DNA of 64,000 nt from Cephalotus follicularis. Taxonomy: Eukaryota; Streptophyta; Magnoliopsida; Oxalidales; Cephalotaceae. A model generated the notes under the pieces. That model did no database searches and was not told the origin of the DNA. It worked only from the letters and a program-made list of their open reading frames with translations. Both the position numbers and the translations under genes were made by a program. The stretch is taken from positions 107,255 through 171,254 of the forward strand of contig BDDD01002905.1 of the NCBI GenBank assembly GCA_001972305.1. Reading direction: 5' to 3'. Every line of letters begins with the position of its first letter. Within the stretch, counting starts at the first letter, position 1. This document shows, one piece after another, positions 1 through 12,143 of this stretch.

Positions 1-1117
1 TTAACTTGTGCTTTTATTTGGTCTATAATTTGGTTGCCTGCGAGTACCATTGATTCCTATTTGTATTATTCTCTCTCTCCCTCCAATTTGTATTCTGTTC
101 TTTATTTTTAAATGTATTTTGATAAATTTCATTTTGTAAACAAAGAAGAGAAGAATAACAAAGCAGCTTGTAGAGGAAGATAAAGGAATTTACAAGACCA
201 AGTGAAGGCCATGTTTACGTGGTGCATTTTTTAATAAAGTAGTTTTAAATAGTTCACCTAGGAGATCGAGTGGTCACATTGGCATGTGTGATCACTCATA
301 GATTTAGTCCCTGGCCACGCCATATTTATTTCTAAGTGGGAAATAGGTTGCATGAGATGGATGTTTTCTTTTTGCAAACAATCCAAACACGTCAAGATTG
401 CTAAGCCGCTCAATTGGATTGGAAGATAAAATCAATCTAATTAATGGCATGGTAATATATAAAATTTGATGAGACCAAATTCCTCCAAACATGTGAAATA
501 ATAAGTCCATAAGCGGTGGAACATAAAGCTGTCCCGTCGTTGGCCTTCCATAATTTTTGTTGAATGGTATGGACATATTGGGGATAGCAATGCCAAAGCA
601 GAGGTCTCCCGTTTGACCATTTCTGTTCAATTTTAGTACAGGGGTTGTACTGGAAGGAAGTAACCATGTTTTGGAACTCTGACAGGCCAAAGCGTGTGGC
701 TGTCAAAACGGGTTTATGTCTTTGAGGGTTGTGGGTTCGGACTTATACCGGGGTCATACTATTGGCACGCCAAAGCTGTGAATTGTATGGGCCGGGAGGC
801 CGCAACTTGTATCGGATCTTACATTTTGGGCAAGAGGCCCTAATGTAAATATGGTGCTTTAAGCCTAACTATTCGCTATTGTGGTTTGTCATGCCAAAGC
901 TGAGACCATGATAGGGCGGGATAGATTCCGATCCCCACTAGGAGGCGAGAGGCTTCTCGAGTTCCACATTGGAGGTGTGGGATACGATTAGAATAGTGGG
1001 AGCAGCCATAATTACAAAAGGCCAAGGATTATGGTAATAACATAACTCGAATGATTTGTTAATATTCTCTTTCTTTTTCCTCATATAGGTTGCTAGTTTT
1101 CACGCAGTTGATTATAT
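1..1117 (+). other. Untranslated leader of Copia A
   Basis: Long leader between primer site and gag, matching the leaders of Copia B (39102-40557) and Copia C (12966-14294) along most of its length. No convincing coding sequence; the short open frames near 304-706 on the minus strand are not kept in the other copies. The word GCCAAAGC occurs at 592, 686, 769 and 893; the matching places in B and C carry other words (see findings). Confidence 0.75.
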
Positions 1118-2476
1118 ACTCAAATTGGCAAATAGCACAAACCAACATCAAACACGTTTAACACTCCTAAACTTGAACATCCGTATTTCGCTGAATGGAA
1201 ACATGTTTAGCGTAACATTCTTAGGAGCATGAGAGACTCTCATGTCATAACTGAGATAACCCTGAGCTAGTGAACGATGTATCCGACCATCACAAGGCCA
1301 GTTGGGCTAAATTGTGGAACTAAGATTATCAAGCTCATACCCTATCAATTGTTGGCATATTGCCACTTTTTCGCATGATCGGGATATGCACTCACAAACC
1401 TTGTGTGTCATGCTTACACAACTCGAGGAATTGTATGGCACCCAGTCGAGGACTGTAAAGGTGGATTTTGACCAAGAGAGGTCTTGATCGTCTGTAATGT
1501 CTCAATTTCCTACTTGAATAATCTCAAGGGGAGATAGATCAAGTGAATTTAAGTTCCAAGGGCGAAAACCCAAGGAACAGGCAGTTACTGCAAAAGGATT
1601 CCATTCTAGAAAGGATCAAAAGTTTTATATGGAGTTTGCCTACTTCCATTGTGGGAAGCTAAGGCAACTGGAAGAGATATAATATGTTCCTATAGTCCAA
1701 AGCAGGAAATACCTTATGGTTAGGTACTTTCATGTTTTATCTAGTTTACAATGTAAGTTCAATTTAAGTAGTTGGCTCATATTATGAGACTGACATTTGT
1801 AACTCTTTGCAGGTTGCTGAGAGACGCTAGATAGCTATGAGAGCTAACAAAGCTATGGACTGGCCCCATGGTGATGCATCAAGGATTCACACCTATGTAG
1901 CTGGCGTTTATGAATTGTATATTTTTTTAAAATGGTTATGTAATAAAGATTTGATTTCTGTATATAAAGAACATTGTATGGAATTTTGTTTCTGTGTGAT
2001 ATGTTTATAAGATGATCTGGAAGCTCAAATTTTTGGTATAAATTCTTAGTCTTATACATTTCAATGTTCTAGTTAGTTCAAGAGGCACGTGGACATAAGA
2101 GATCTATGTCTTATACAATTACCATACGTTATATTAACAATTCAAAGGAACAAATTAATAAAATATATAAATCGTTCATTATTATTGTATTGTTGATTAG
2201 GTCATCCCAGAGATGCTAGGAAAACATAATGGTGAAGGATGGTCAATGAGGACATCCAGGATGTGTGGTCCTCTCCAACGTGTGCACCATGTGTGATTGG
2301 TGTGATGACCAAATCTCCCTTCTCCATGCGAGGAGATAGGATGGTGGACATATTAGGTTAAGTCCACACTGACGGTAGTGAACCAATATCGGTTAATGCA
2401 AATGGAGATGTTCACTGCTTCAATACCATCATCGGTGTTTTATCACGATTTTGGGTAAGTGTTTCAAGAGGAAAGC
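1118..2476 (+). pseudogene. Broken gag, protease and integrase start of Copia A
   Basis: Remnant of the copia polyprotein. The gag start seen in Copia B (ATGGCAGAC at 40558) is TTGGCAAAT here, so the start codon is lost. The stretch near 1420-1460 matches the gag segment of Copia C around 27290-27320. Near 1650-1665 the cysteine-histidine box can still be traced (residues FHCGK). 1740-1950 aligns with the protease region and 2190-2476 with the pre-integrase zinc region and the start of the integrase core. Many stops and frameshifts are present. The segment ends at the S1 insertion point and continues at 4975. It cannot make Gag or integrase. Confidence 0.75.
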
Positions 2477-2629
2477 TGTAATAACCGCAATTTCAATTCA
2501 TGTATTTTGTTACCTACGATGAATAAAATATGCAATTATTGAAATTATATGTTGGGTTATCGCTTGAATAAAAGGAATTTGGAATAAACTTTAAATGAAA
2601 AATAAGGAAACAAATTCTGGGGCTAAACC

Positions 2630-2786
2630 GTCGACGCCTAACTTCACACCGTCGACGCTTTAAGCCCTGACATGTGCACAAAACGCACAGTTGAAGGCTG
2701 AGTCAAGGCGCCAAACCGTCAACCTTTAAACGCCCAGCATCGACATTTAAAGGCGTTAAGCGTCGACGCCCACGATAACCGGCGAC
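2630..2786 (+). repeat. GTCGAC palindrome cluster 1 of S1
   Basis: Six sites related to GCGTCGACGC. Cores start at 2630, 2651, 2718, 2739, 2762 and 2781 (GTCGAC, GTCGAC, GTCAAC, ATCGAC, GTCGAC, GGCGAC). Steps are 21, 67, 21, 23 and 19; the last two add up to 42. Bases between sites are not conserved. The cluster begins about 150 bases from the LTR start, the same place as the CAGTCGACTG cluster in S2. Confidence 0.75.
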
Positions 2787-3725
2787 GCTTTAGACGTGTT
2801 CTGGCGCAAAGAAATGTGTCAGTTGGAATGAAATGGCAGAGTTCAAATGACGGTAACATGGACATGTGTCCATAGTCGTGTTGACCATGCAAAAGAGGTC
2901 TTACCAGCTGTTGATAGTGCCAGACCAAAGGGCTTGCATGTATTCCTTTCACCTGTAATCTGCAAAACACAGTAGAAAAGGTAAGAAAGAACCAAAGAAA
3001 AGAGTGCATGCATGAAGGAGAGAGAAATGTACAATGGAGGAAAGGGAAACTGACAAACTTAAAGACACTAGTTGAACCTTATATCAACTCTGTGAGATTG
3101 AATTTGAGTGTTAGAAAACACTGGGTAATAAGGACAGCATTGGACAGTGGCTGAGATTGCATATAGAAGGGACTTGAAGTCAAAGGCGAAAACTTGGAGC
3201 ATCACCTGGAATTTGTAAGTAATCCGAAATTTCTTGATGTTGTTAGATCGTTAGTAGTGTAATACTCTGATGTTAGCAACCACAGCCACTGTTAACATGA
3301 TTAAGAAGGATAAAGCATGGAAGAGGAGATTGAATGTTTTATTAGTTAGAAGTTAGAAAGTTGAACTTAGAAATTAATGGTAACTTCTGATTAAATTCCT
3401 TGATGTTGTCATAGTTAGATAATTAGCTAATGTACTGGAAGTTGCATCCAAAACCTGCAAAAATACAATTATGTAGATTAATTCTTCAATTTTGGAAGAT
3501 TGAAGGAAGGTGAAGAACTTTGGACTTAGAGAGAGAAATCAATTTGATTTGATTTCGGGACTGCTTTAAAGGTAGGGGATTTTGACATGTTTTTGAATAT
3601 TTAACATGTATAATGTGTAGTGATTGTCAATACTTGATTGCATGTTGAATTGGATTGAGTTTGGGTTGATTTTGTGCATCCCCTGTTTTGAAATTGTTCC
3701 TGGAATTCGTATGAATGCCAGAAGC

Positions 3726-3858
3726 GCCGACGCTTACACAGAAACTGTCGACGCTTTGGTACAAAAATGGCATATTAAGGCTTAGAATGTTGACGCTTAA
3801 GTTGTGTAGTGTAAACGCTTAGTCATTAACCATCTACGCTTACATAGAAACTGTCAAC
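3726..3858 (+). repeat. GTCGAC palindrome cluster 2 of S1
   Basis: Cores start at 3726 (GCCGAC), 3747 (GTCGAC), 3789 (GTTGAC), 3811 (GTAAAC), 3832 (ATCTAC) and 3853 (GTCAAC), mostly followed by GCTT. Steps are 21, 42, 22, 21 and 21. The later sites look like decayed versions of GTCGAC. The cluster lies about 1250-1380 bases from the LTR start, near the second cluster of S2. Confidence 0.72.
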
Positions 3859-4974
3859 GCTTTAGAATAGTAAATGTAGAAATGTGTAAACTGATCGATT
3901 GAATTGTTCGTGGTTGTAATTATTGTTGATCTACTATATTGTAACTATTATTATTGTTATTTAACGAAAATTCTACTGTTATGGATACATATTCAAGGAT
4001 TTTACCAACCTAATGATTTAAGCATAAATAATGATTTTTAATGATTTTCCCTACGAAAATCTTAATGTCATACAGACTGTTATTTTCATCTTAACAGAGG
4101 CACTGATACTGTTTAGTTCTCACAAGAGAACCACTGATTGAACTGTTATGTTTTCAAAAAAAAAAATGAAAACTACTGTAATATTGCATATTATGCTATA
4201 TGTAATATTGTCACTGAATTGAATGAATTGATTGTCTATGCTAGACATCACTGGCTACGGAGGTGGTCCTATGTGCCAGGAGTTGGCTAGAGTATCCACC
4301 CAAACTGTCTGCAATGCAGAACTTGATTGTTAAACTGCCCGCTAATGCCGGTAGTAATTGACCTGATCTATCATCTTCGGAGTGTAGGGTGATAGATAGG
4401 TGCTGCACAGTTGGTGCTAGGAGTTAGTGACATGTGACACCCAAACCACTATACTGATTGATTGTACCCTTGTGCGGTATTCTTGCATTGTACTGTCTAT
4501 GGCCACTTGGCATGATTGCGTATATATTGGAATACTATATATATATATGTCATTTCATTTAACTGTCATGCATATTTACATTTATAGATTCAATTACATG
4601 CTTTATCTTCCTACTTAGCCAAGTGAGGACAACGGCTAACCCCCTACAATTTCAGATTAAGTGACGACATTCGGGGAGTTGTTGCTAAAGCGTGGAAAGC
4701 TTCTTTCTATCGTAAGGTTGTTATTATTATGATGTACTGTATTTGTAACGAACGGTTCACACTCTGTTATTGTTGTACTTTCCTTATGTATAAGGATATT
4801 GTTGGTTTGTACTCGCACGTAGTATGGGCTGTGTGCCGATGACTTATGTTTATAATCCAGATATGAATGCTTCCGCTTATTTATGAAATTTTTAATGAAA
4901 TGCTGGATTATTACTTATTCCTGATATCACTATATATGCTTGTCCCAATCGTAATGGAAGGGCGGGGTGTGACA

Positions 4975-7211
4975 AAAACAAGTCTAAAATCCTAAGAAAG
5001 AGTCATGGATTTATGACTAGAAGTAGATAATGGTAAGGTCCATTATGTATTTTATATATCTTCCAAATCTTTTTCTGTGTAATGCACTGCAGTTGGCAGA
5101 GCATATCCTAATCCGGATTCCTTTGAAATCAGTTCCCTCTGATATCGAGAGGATATCATATGATCAAGGAGATCATAAATGGAGGAAACCCAGCCTAAAC
5201 CGTTTGAGGGTTAAGGTTGTCCAGTTTATATAAGAAGGCAAAAACCTTCTAATCTAGAGGCACGATTGAGACATTGCCGGTTTGTGAAATATTCTAAGAA
5301 GTGCTTAGGATATTACTTCTACCATCCCTGCGAACAAATATGGTTTTGTTTCACGTACTGCAAAATTCCTAGAGAGGAATACCTGATTGCAGGAAGTAGT
5401 GGGGGTTAGGTAAAACAAAGAGAGTTTCCACAAGGTAGAAACCCACAGGATGATAAGAAACTAGAAGTTTATTCTTCTAAATACATAATTGGAAAATGAT
5501 CCCAATGTGAGATAGAGTCTCGGTAAGGCACTCCTCTAGCAAGGAGATCAGGCAAAGGTTTTCGACAATGCCTGAGAAATAAGGTTTTCTCATTAAGGCA
5601 CTGACAAAGCTAACGTCAGAGAGATGACGAGCCTGCCAGCTACAAGGAAGCAGTGCAGAGAACTGATTCCAAGACATGATAAGAGATCATGAAATCTGAA
5701 AATGACTCCATACACGCTTACCAAGTGAGGAACTTGGTATACGCACCCGAAGGCTTAAAATCCTATCATATGCAAGTAAATCTTCAAGAGGAAGATTGGC
5801 GTTAATGGTAAAGGTCAAAACCTTTAAAGCGCAATTGGTCTCGAAAGGATATACACTAAGACAAGAGATCTGTATACTGTGAACTTTTTGACCAGTTGCA
5901 ATGCTTTAGTCCATTCGGATTATGCTTGCTTTTGCCGCTCATTGTGATAATGAGCTATGATAAATGGATGTCAAGACAGTCTGCAAGAGGGACTATCTTG
6001 AATAGGACATCTTTATGTCCCAAACCCGAGGGGTTTACATCCGAGGAGCATTCACACAAGAGGTGCAAGATCCAAAGGTCTATGACCTTAAGCAAGCATC
6101 CCATAGTTGAAATATCCATTTTATTTTTATCAAAGATATGGATAAGCCTAATGTCTACCTGAAACAGGATAACGCCGAAATCACTTTCTTGGCGCTGTAT
6201 GTAGAAGACATACTACACATAGAGAATGATGTAGGTATGTTGAAGTACAGTTAAGCAAGAACTTCTCCACAAAGGATTTGGGAGAGGCTTTCTACGTTTT
6301 AGAGAATGAAGATCTAAAGAGTAGATCGAGTAGATTGCTTGGGCTTTCCCAAAGCCAGTACATCAGCAGAGTGCTGAAATGGTATGGAACGAATTCCATA
6401 TATGGCTTACTGCCAATTAGCCAAGGAATTCACCTTTCCAAGGGGATGTCTTCTAAGACTTATGATGGGAGGACACACATGAATAGACAACCTTATGCTT
6501 CGGCAATAGGCTCCATCATGTATTCCATACTTTGTACTGAGCCTGATGTCAATATGCCTAAGGGTCTGGGTCGTCGATTTCAGTCCAGTGCCTGTAAGAG
6601 AAATAGGGACCTAGTCAAGAGGATATAATGCCTGTGAAAGACTCAGGATTATTTCTTGACACATGGAAAATATAGTAAATTGAGATGCAAGAGTTGGGTT
6701 AACTATAGTTCAATTGTGATCCGGATGATCACAAATTCATTTCAGGATATGTGTTGATCCTGAATGGATGTGCTGTGTGAGTGGGATGAGTTTGTGGTAG
6801 TCGACGACTGCAGAGTTCACCAGAGAATAAAAGTATCTTGCAACCTGTGATACCGGTTATGGTAGCTGGTTTGGCTGCAGATGTTCATTGTGGAACTTTA
6901 TGAGGTTCCTTCCATCGTTGTCCAGTTGTGCAGCATAGGGACGACGATGGGGCTTTGCACAAACCTCAGAACCCGGGTCTCATTATCGCCCAAACATATA
7001 AAGAAACGGTATCATTTGATCATGGAGATCATAGATGAATATAACGTCTCAAAAAAGATGTTATTGAGGAAATATAGGAGACATCATGAGAGTAGAGGTC
7101 ACCATAGAGAGAGTCATGCGAGAAGTGAACTTGGCAGACCCACTGACCAAGGCCATGAGCAGTGCTAGAGTGCGATATGCTTAGGCTGGAGGTCTTCGTG
7201 GATGGAGGGCC
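4975..7211 (+). pseudogene. Broken integrase, reverse transcriptase and RNase H of Copia A
   Basis: Continuation of the Copia A polyprotein after S1. 5030-5233 matches the end of the integrase core (residues KSVPS and RKPSLNRLRV); much of the core before it is missing. 5700-6630 matches reverse transcriptase; the catalytic YVDD box reads YVED (near 6197-6208), so one of the two metal-binding aspartates is changed. The clearest open piece is 6278-6628. 6630-7211 matches RNase H and carries GCTGTGTGAGT at 6772-6782, a 2-base insertion shared with Copia B. Many stops. Not functional. Confidence 0.8.
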
Positions 7212-7222
7212 AAGTGGGAGAT
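7212..7222 (+). promoter_or_regulatory. Polypurine tract of Copia A
   Basis: AAGTGGGAGAT directly before the 3' LTR, the place where plus-strand DNA synthesis is primed. The same sequence lies before the 3' LTR of Copia C. Confidence 0.85.
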
Positions 7223-9638
7223 TGTTAGATTAGGGTGTCCCTGCAAGCCACGATAAGATTGCATAAATATGTTGTTGACATATGACACACTCTTGAATCG
7301 TATATTCTTAGTTCCATTCATGTTTTATTGTGAATTTTAAATAAAAGATTGGCATATGGCCATATGTATTATCCCAAACCGTCTCAATAGATCAGTCGAT
7401 CATCATGTCAACTGAATACATATATAGCGTCCTGTTCATAAAGGGTTGGATATCGTGCCGGAGAGGTTATGAGAATGAGATCCTTACTCCATTGTGACAA
7501 AAGTTCCAAGTCATAGGTTCACTCTCTTAGGGAAATTGATGAACCGCAAAGTCTTGTCGTATTATGCTTGCTCCAAATGGTAAAGGAGGATAAATCATCT
7601 CATTGCCATTTGGGTTTTACCCTACAGCTGATGCGGGGTGCGTGCAGAGGCATGGCACTGAACCGACCCACCATAGGTTATCTATTTGGAGAGTCAACAC
7701 CTCTGTCAATAGAGTTCCTGTTGTCACGGTAGTGCTTAGTCAAATCTGATTTATGTTATATCGTTAGACCTGAGTGACTGGCATGAATTGTATAGTAAAT
7801 GCCTGGCTTTGATTTTCGCATTCCCTAGCACTAGCCATGTGCTGGCAAAAGGGTTGTCTTTGAGCCTTGTGGGAGATACATTGAGATGTATGGGCGAGTT
7901 TGCAAGATGGGATCGTCACAGCCGTGTTGAGGGTTATAGGCTCTATAACATCTATGACCATTGAAGACATAAAATCCTGGCCGGGTACTGGGTGATTGGG
8001 AATAAGAGATTTCCGGGGATATCTGCCATAGTCTCAGTGCGTTTAAAGAATTATAGTTATCGCAGTTTTTCCTAGGGGTGACATTTATCCAAACCCTAGT
8101 TTGCGGTCAGATCTGAGACGACGAAGGATGCGTGGCACGCAAATCGATGACACTAATAAAGTACTGGGGAACCGGTTAATGAATGATAGACATGGTACTT
8201 TTTGGTCCCGCTGATCCGGGGGTTATTATAGATCACACCGAGACTATTAGCTGGATAGTCGTGCCAGAACTTCGAGATGTTCTGGGAAATTTATCATCGT
8301 ACCAGAAATCCACCGGGCTTTCAGGTCCCGCCCGATTATTGGAAAAGTGACGCATGCTATGATTTAATTTTATTAAATCAAAATTAAAGAGAGAGTCCTT
8401 AATTTACAAATGGGAGAAACTTTTTATTTTTTTAAAGAGACTTTAAAATTATAGGGAAGGAGAAAAATAACAGAGAGAGAGAGAGAGAGACTTAATTTTA
8501 TTTAAGTCAAAGTCAAAAAATTAATTTTAAAACTTAATCTCTCTCACACTCCCTCCCACTCTCTCCCGTGTCTTTTTCTTTCTCTCGCAACACCTGGCGT
8601 GCGTTTTAGCCGAGAGAGAGAGAGAGAGAGAGACGCTCCACGCGTCACTGCACAGGGTCGCGTTCTGGCCGAAGGAGAAGCCTATGCTTCGCGCCGGTGG
8701 TCGTGAGAAGGCGAGCGACATTCCCTAGTAAGCCTTCCCCCCTTTCTCTCTCATTTTCTCCTCTCTTTTCCTCCCTGGCAGAAGATGCGTTTTCTGCCAC
8801 CGCTTGCTCCCGACGTCTCTTCCACCGCCGTTGATCATTGTGGGTGGAGCCAAATCGATGGCTTTATCGATCCTTCTTTTACTTTTTCCAGTCATTTTCT
8901 GGTCGTTTTGTGTTTGGTGAGTCAACTGGGAGGGTTGACGCGTCGGGCTACTGTGACTGGGCATTCCGCGCCGAGTCACTACAAGTCTTGGGTTGGGGTG
9001 TGCCAGGATGGTGTCGCTGAGCCGTTTGGTGGCTTGGTGGCCGCTGATGACGAACGGCGAGTTAACCCTGTGACTCACCGCCGACCGTTTTTGGTGTTCC
9101 TGGTCGAGTCTCGACGACCAGTGTTTTTGTCGGGGTGTTGGCATCCACACATGTCGAGGCCTATCAATGACGCATTGACCGGGTCGCACTGAATCCAAAC
9201 TCAGTGCGTTTTCCCGCTCCTTTATCCTATTTTGCCGAGTTCCATGGCGTGTCTTCATCAGAAACGGGTAGAGTATATTTTTCCAAGTCCGGTGATGTCA
9301 AGATCGGACCTAACGTAGACTGTCCAAAAACCGGGACCGGTGACCGGCAGTTGCTACTGGAAGCGCGTAGCGGCAAAGCTGTGGAGCCTCCAACATTTGT
9401 ATGATTGCTTCGCTCTTACCTTTATTGTTACCGGCGTGTGTTCGGTTTATCTTTTTGTGCATGCTTGTTCTTGTTTTAGTTCGATTATTAATTAAACGGA
9501 GATCCTAGGCTTTTCAATTTGGTACTAAGATGTAAGTGTGGGCCATGACTTTCAGTCTTCGTGTGTTTGAAAAATTAAAATTATACAGACTTGCGTCCTA
9601 GGACCAAATCAACAGGAACCCTTGCCAGGTTTCCAACA
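7223..9638 (+). repeat. 3' LTR of Copia A
   Basis: A 2416-base LTR from TGTTAGATTA to TTCCAACA, matching the two LTRs of Copia B. The first half is AT-rich. It contains GA tracts near 8470 and 8611 and a GC-rich part at about 8640-9400. Open frames occur in the GC-rich part on both strands (8725-9258 minus, 8785-9192 plus) but do not match the frames in Copia B, so I do not call them genes. The element's target duplication cannot be checked because the 5' LTR is outside. Confidence 0.88.
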
Positions 9639-10544
9639 CAACTTCAATGCTTAATGCCAATGCTTTCGACGCTTATTGTCAAATTTTGCCTGGATATGTC
9701 TTTCTCAACTTGCATATAACACTTTGCATTTCAACTTTGTCAACTAGCACATAAACTGAAACTAATTAGATGCAAATATGTTATCATCAAATTTTAGGAC
9801 TGATACAAAAATGTCAACACTCGGGAATGCATGGTCTGGCATGCTTGGGGACTCATGGTCTGGCATGTTTGGGGACTCATGGTCTTGCTTTGCTGGTCTG
9901 GTAATGCTCGGATGACTCATGGTCTTGAAATGCTCGGATGACTCATGGTTTGACACTTCTCGGGTGACTCATGGTCTGGCATTGCTCGAGCGACTCATGG
10001 TCTTACAATGCTCAGACTAGTCATGGTCTGGCACTGCTCGGACGACTTATGGTCTGGCACTGCTCTAAGTACCTTTCAAGCACTAAGCTTTTACTATGAT
10101 TCCAGTACATATCTACGGTACAGAAACAACCAAAAATCCAAAGCTAACAAACACACACAATTCACAGTAATTCAAACATCACACAAATCAACACAAACAA
10201 TCAACATAACAAAACAAATAACACACACCCACATGCTGGTAGGCGCTCGAGCACATAGTAACCTATCTAAAATTGGTTGAAAACGGAGATCCCCTAGATC
10301 CTCGCTTAGATTTTGGACCTCCTTCCGATAAAGCCAACGCTGCGCACTTCGGACTTCTCTTCGCTTCCTTGCTCTTCACTACTCCCTTAGCTCCAGGAGA
10401 TGGGAATTTATGCAGGGGTGTAAGAGACATTGAACTCTCCTGAAAAGTTCCACCTTTTGTCTCCTTCCATCACTTTCCCGTGACACCCGGCCCCATCATC
10501 CACATTCTCTCTTTTCTCTAGATTCTTCTAAAACCAGGGGGGGT
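9639..10544 (-). other. LTR-like fragment between Copia A and Copia C, possibly part of the G3 3' LTR
   Basis: No coding sequence. It lies between two copia insertions. The piece at 35933-36174, on the other side of Copia C, is the start of the minus-strand G3 3' LTR and carries a TATA-like TTATAAGG. If C inserted into that LTR, this fragment would be the rest of it. It holds a 24-26-base tandem array at 9820-10066 and one GCGTCGA-like site near 9667. The link to G3 is inference; no second copy of this LTR exists in the window. Confidence 0.4.
9820..10066. repeat. Minisatellite, about nine units of 24-26 bases
   Basis: Tandem units built around GACTCATGGTCTGGCA followed by TGCTCGG. Units differ by a few bases and by one or two in length. 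Copies are best kept between 9900 and 10065. There is no similar array elsewhere in the window. Confidence 0.85.
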
Positions 10545-11768
10545 TGTTTGATTAGGGGTGTCCCTGTATGGAACGATATGGCTTGTTTGTATATAGACAC
10601 TCTTGATTTATATATTGGAAAGGCTATATGGCTCATCCCAACCAACCAAAAGGAACAGACTAATTATACGTAATTAAATGTATGCCATAATAGTGTCCTG
10701 TCATGTTCAAAGGGTTGGATCTCTTGCCTAGAGGGCTATGAGAATCAGATCCTTATTCCCTGTGACAAATGTTTCTAGTCATAGGTTCAGTTTCTTAAGG
10801 GCCATTGTTGAACCGTGAAGACTTGTCACATGAAGCTTGCTATCTCATAGTGAATTGGGGTAATCCCTAAAGCTGAATGTGAGGTGTATGCTAAATAGGA
10901 AACATATTTTGATATTCTATACCCAATGTCAATAGGATTCCTATGGTCTCGGTTGTGTATACTTTATGGTAACTAGTAGGTCTATAGCATGCGTTGCCTC
11001 TATTGACTTGAGCGGCTGGCATGCATTGTGTGGTGACTACTTGACTTTGATTTTTGCCTTCCCCAATACTAGCCAGGTGCTGGTAAAAGTGTTGTCTTTG
11101 GGTCTTGTGGGAGCTGTATTGAGATGTATGGGTGAGTGAACAAGATGGGATCGTCACACCCAGGCAGAGGGTCACCGGCTCTATTTCTCTATGTACGTTG
11201 CAGACTTAAAAGTATTGATCAAGCATAGTTGGACAGGGAAAGGGAGCTTCCCATGGGAGGTCTACCGATAGTCTTAGTGCAATCATAGATTCATAGCTAT
11301 CACAGCAATACTATGGGTGACATTCATCCAAACCCTAGGCTGTGATCGGAGCCATGTATGACGAGGGAAACGTGACACATATGCCGATGACTGGATAAAG
11401 CGAATGGCTTTTCAGACCGTGATTGATAGACGTGGTAATATAAGAATCCGGGGGGTGACTGTCACTCACACCAGGGGTGCTCTGATAGTCGGTGTACTAT
11501 TAGAGTGCTCATACCAAATGACGGGTTGCATTGGGAATTTATCATCATACCGGAGAATGACACGATTTCGGGTCCTGCCTGACTTTGAACAGGTTGATAT
11601 GTGGTTGGACACATATCATTTAGTGAAAGGACAACATCAGGAAATATGTTGTTGTGCTAGTGAGTATTTCATTTGCATGGATTTAGGTCCATGCAATGCC
11701 ACGATGAAATGTTCCATGCGAAGGCTTATTTGGAAATAGAAGAGATTGTCATATTCTTTTCCTTGGGC

Positions 11769-12108
11769 ATCGACTCCTTGGTTGGGTGTTGACGCCAACG
11801 TCTAGTTGGGCTGCTGGCCGTTGTCATGAAGGGATTGCATTAACACTGGAAAAACCATTAGGTTTACACGTCAATGCCAAGAGGGTATCACGTTGATGTC
11901 TAAACTAGAAAGTCCTCTGGGCGTTGATGCTATGGAGAGCATTGCGTTAACAATGGAAAAACCAGGGACTTTCCATGTTGACGCCATGGGGTTTTTGTGT
12001 TGACGTGAAGAAAAATGACACTATGCACAAGTCTCATATTATCTCTGGCGTTGACGCCATTTTATAATGTGAGACGCGTACACGTCGATGCCTTGCGTAC
12101 ACGTTGAC
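11769..12108 (+). repeat. GTTGACGCC-type site cluster in U3 of the Copia C 5' LTR
   Basis: Thirteen sites related to GCGTCGACGCC. Cores start at 11769, 11788, 11820, 11839, 11870, 11892, 11923, 11946, 11977, 11999, 12050, 12084 and 12103. Steps are 19, 32, 19, 31, 22, 31, 23, 31, 22, 51, 34 and 19, so pairs about 20 apart repeat about every 52 bases. Most cores read GTTGAC rather than GTCGAC. Further sites lie near 12228 and 12250 after the TATA box. Confidence 0.75.
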
Positions 12109-12133
12109 GCCAAGAGGAGAGAGAAAGTCAGCA

Positions 12134-12143
12134 CTATAAATAG
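12134..12143 (+). promoter_or_regulatory. TATA box of the Copia C 5' LTR
   Basis: CTATAAATAG, also present in the 3' LTR at 35138. A pyrimidine-rich stretch starts about 30 bases later, as expected for the RNA start (R region). Confidence 0.75.

Larger units (their letters stand above)
2477..4974 (+). mobile_element. Solo LTR S1 (gypsy-type)
   Basis: A 2498-base LTR starting TGTAATAACC and ending GTGTGACA, with no internal region or second LTR. It interrupts the integrase of Copia A. Flanks are AAAGC (2472-2476) and AAAAC (4975-4979), a target duplication with one mismatch. The reverse complement of S2 (28920-31483) has the same ends and matches at both termini, so S1 and S2 are one family in opposite orientations. 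Most likely left by recombination between the two LTRs of a full element. Confidence 0.88.
1..9638 (+). mobile_element. Copia element A (3' part), interrupted by solo LTR S1
   Basis: Ty1/copia retrotransposon whose 5' LTR lies before the window. The order leader, gag, protease, integrase, reverse transcriptase, RNase H, polypurine tract and 3' LTR is recognisable by comparison with Copia C (10545-35932) and Copia B (36516-46693). The integrase before reverse transcriptase order is the copia order. Base 1 matches about position 39437 of Copia B, so only some 340 bases of the internal region plus the 5' LTR are missing. The element is split at 2477 by a gypsy-type solo LTR. Coding parts are full of stops and frameshifts. 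It is closest to Copia B and shares a coding lesion with it. Confidence 0.9.

Noticed and set aside
304..706. Minus-strand frames in the Copia A leader and similar ones at 13544-13859 in C.
   Set aside because: They lie in an untranslated leader, are not kept in the three copies and show no codon pattern or domain.
7764..7970. Recurring minus-strand frames around 7764-7970, 10891-11175 and 33840-34097 as a conserved small gene.
   Set aside because: They recur because the LTRs of A and C are homologous there. They are short and start and end differently in each copy.
8725..9258. Frames of 135-177 codons in the GC-rich part of the Copia A LTR, and 83-160 codons in the Copia B LTRs (38017-38480, 45628-46110).
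   Set aside because: Overlapping frames exist on both strands, they do not correspond between A and B, and they are broken at different places in the two B LTRs. GC-rich sequence has few stops by chance.
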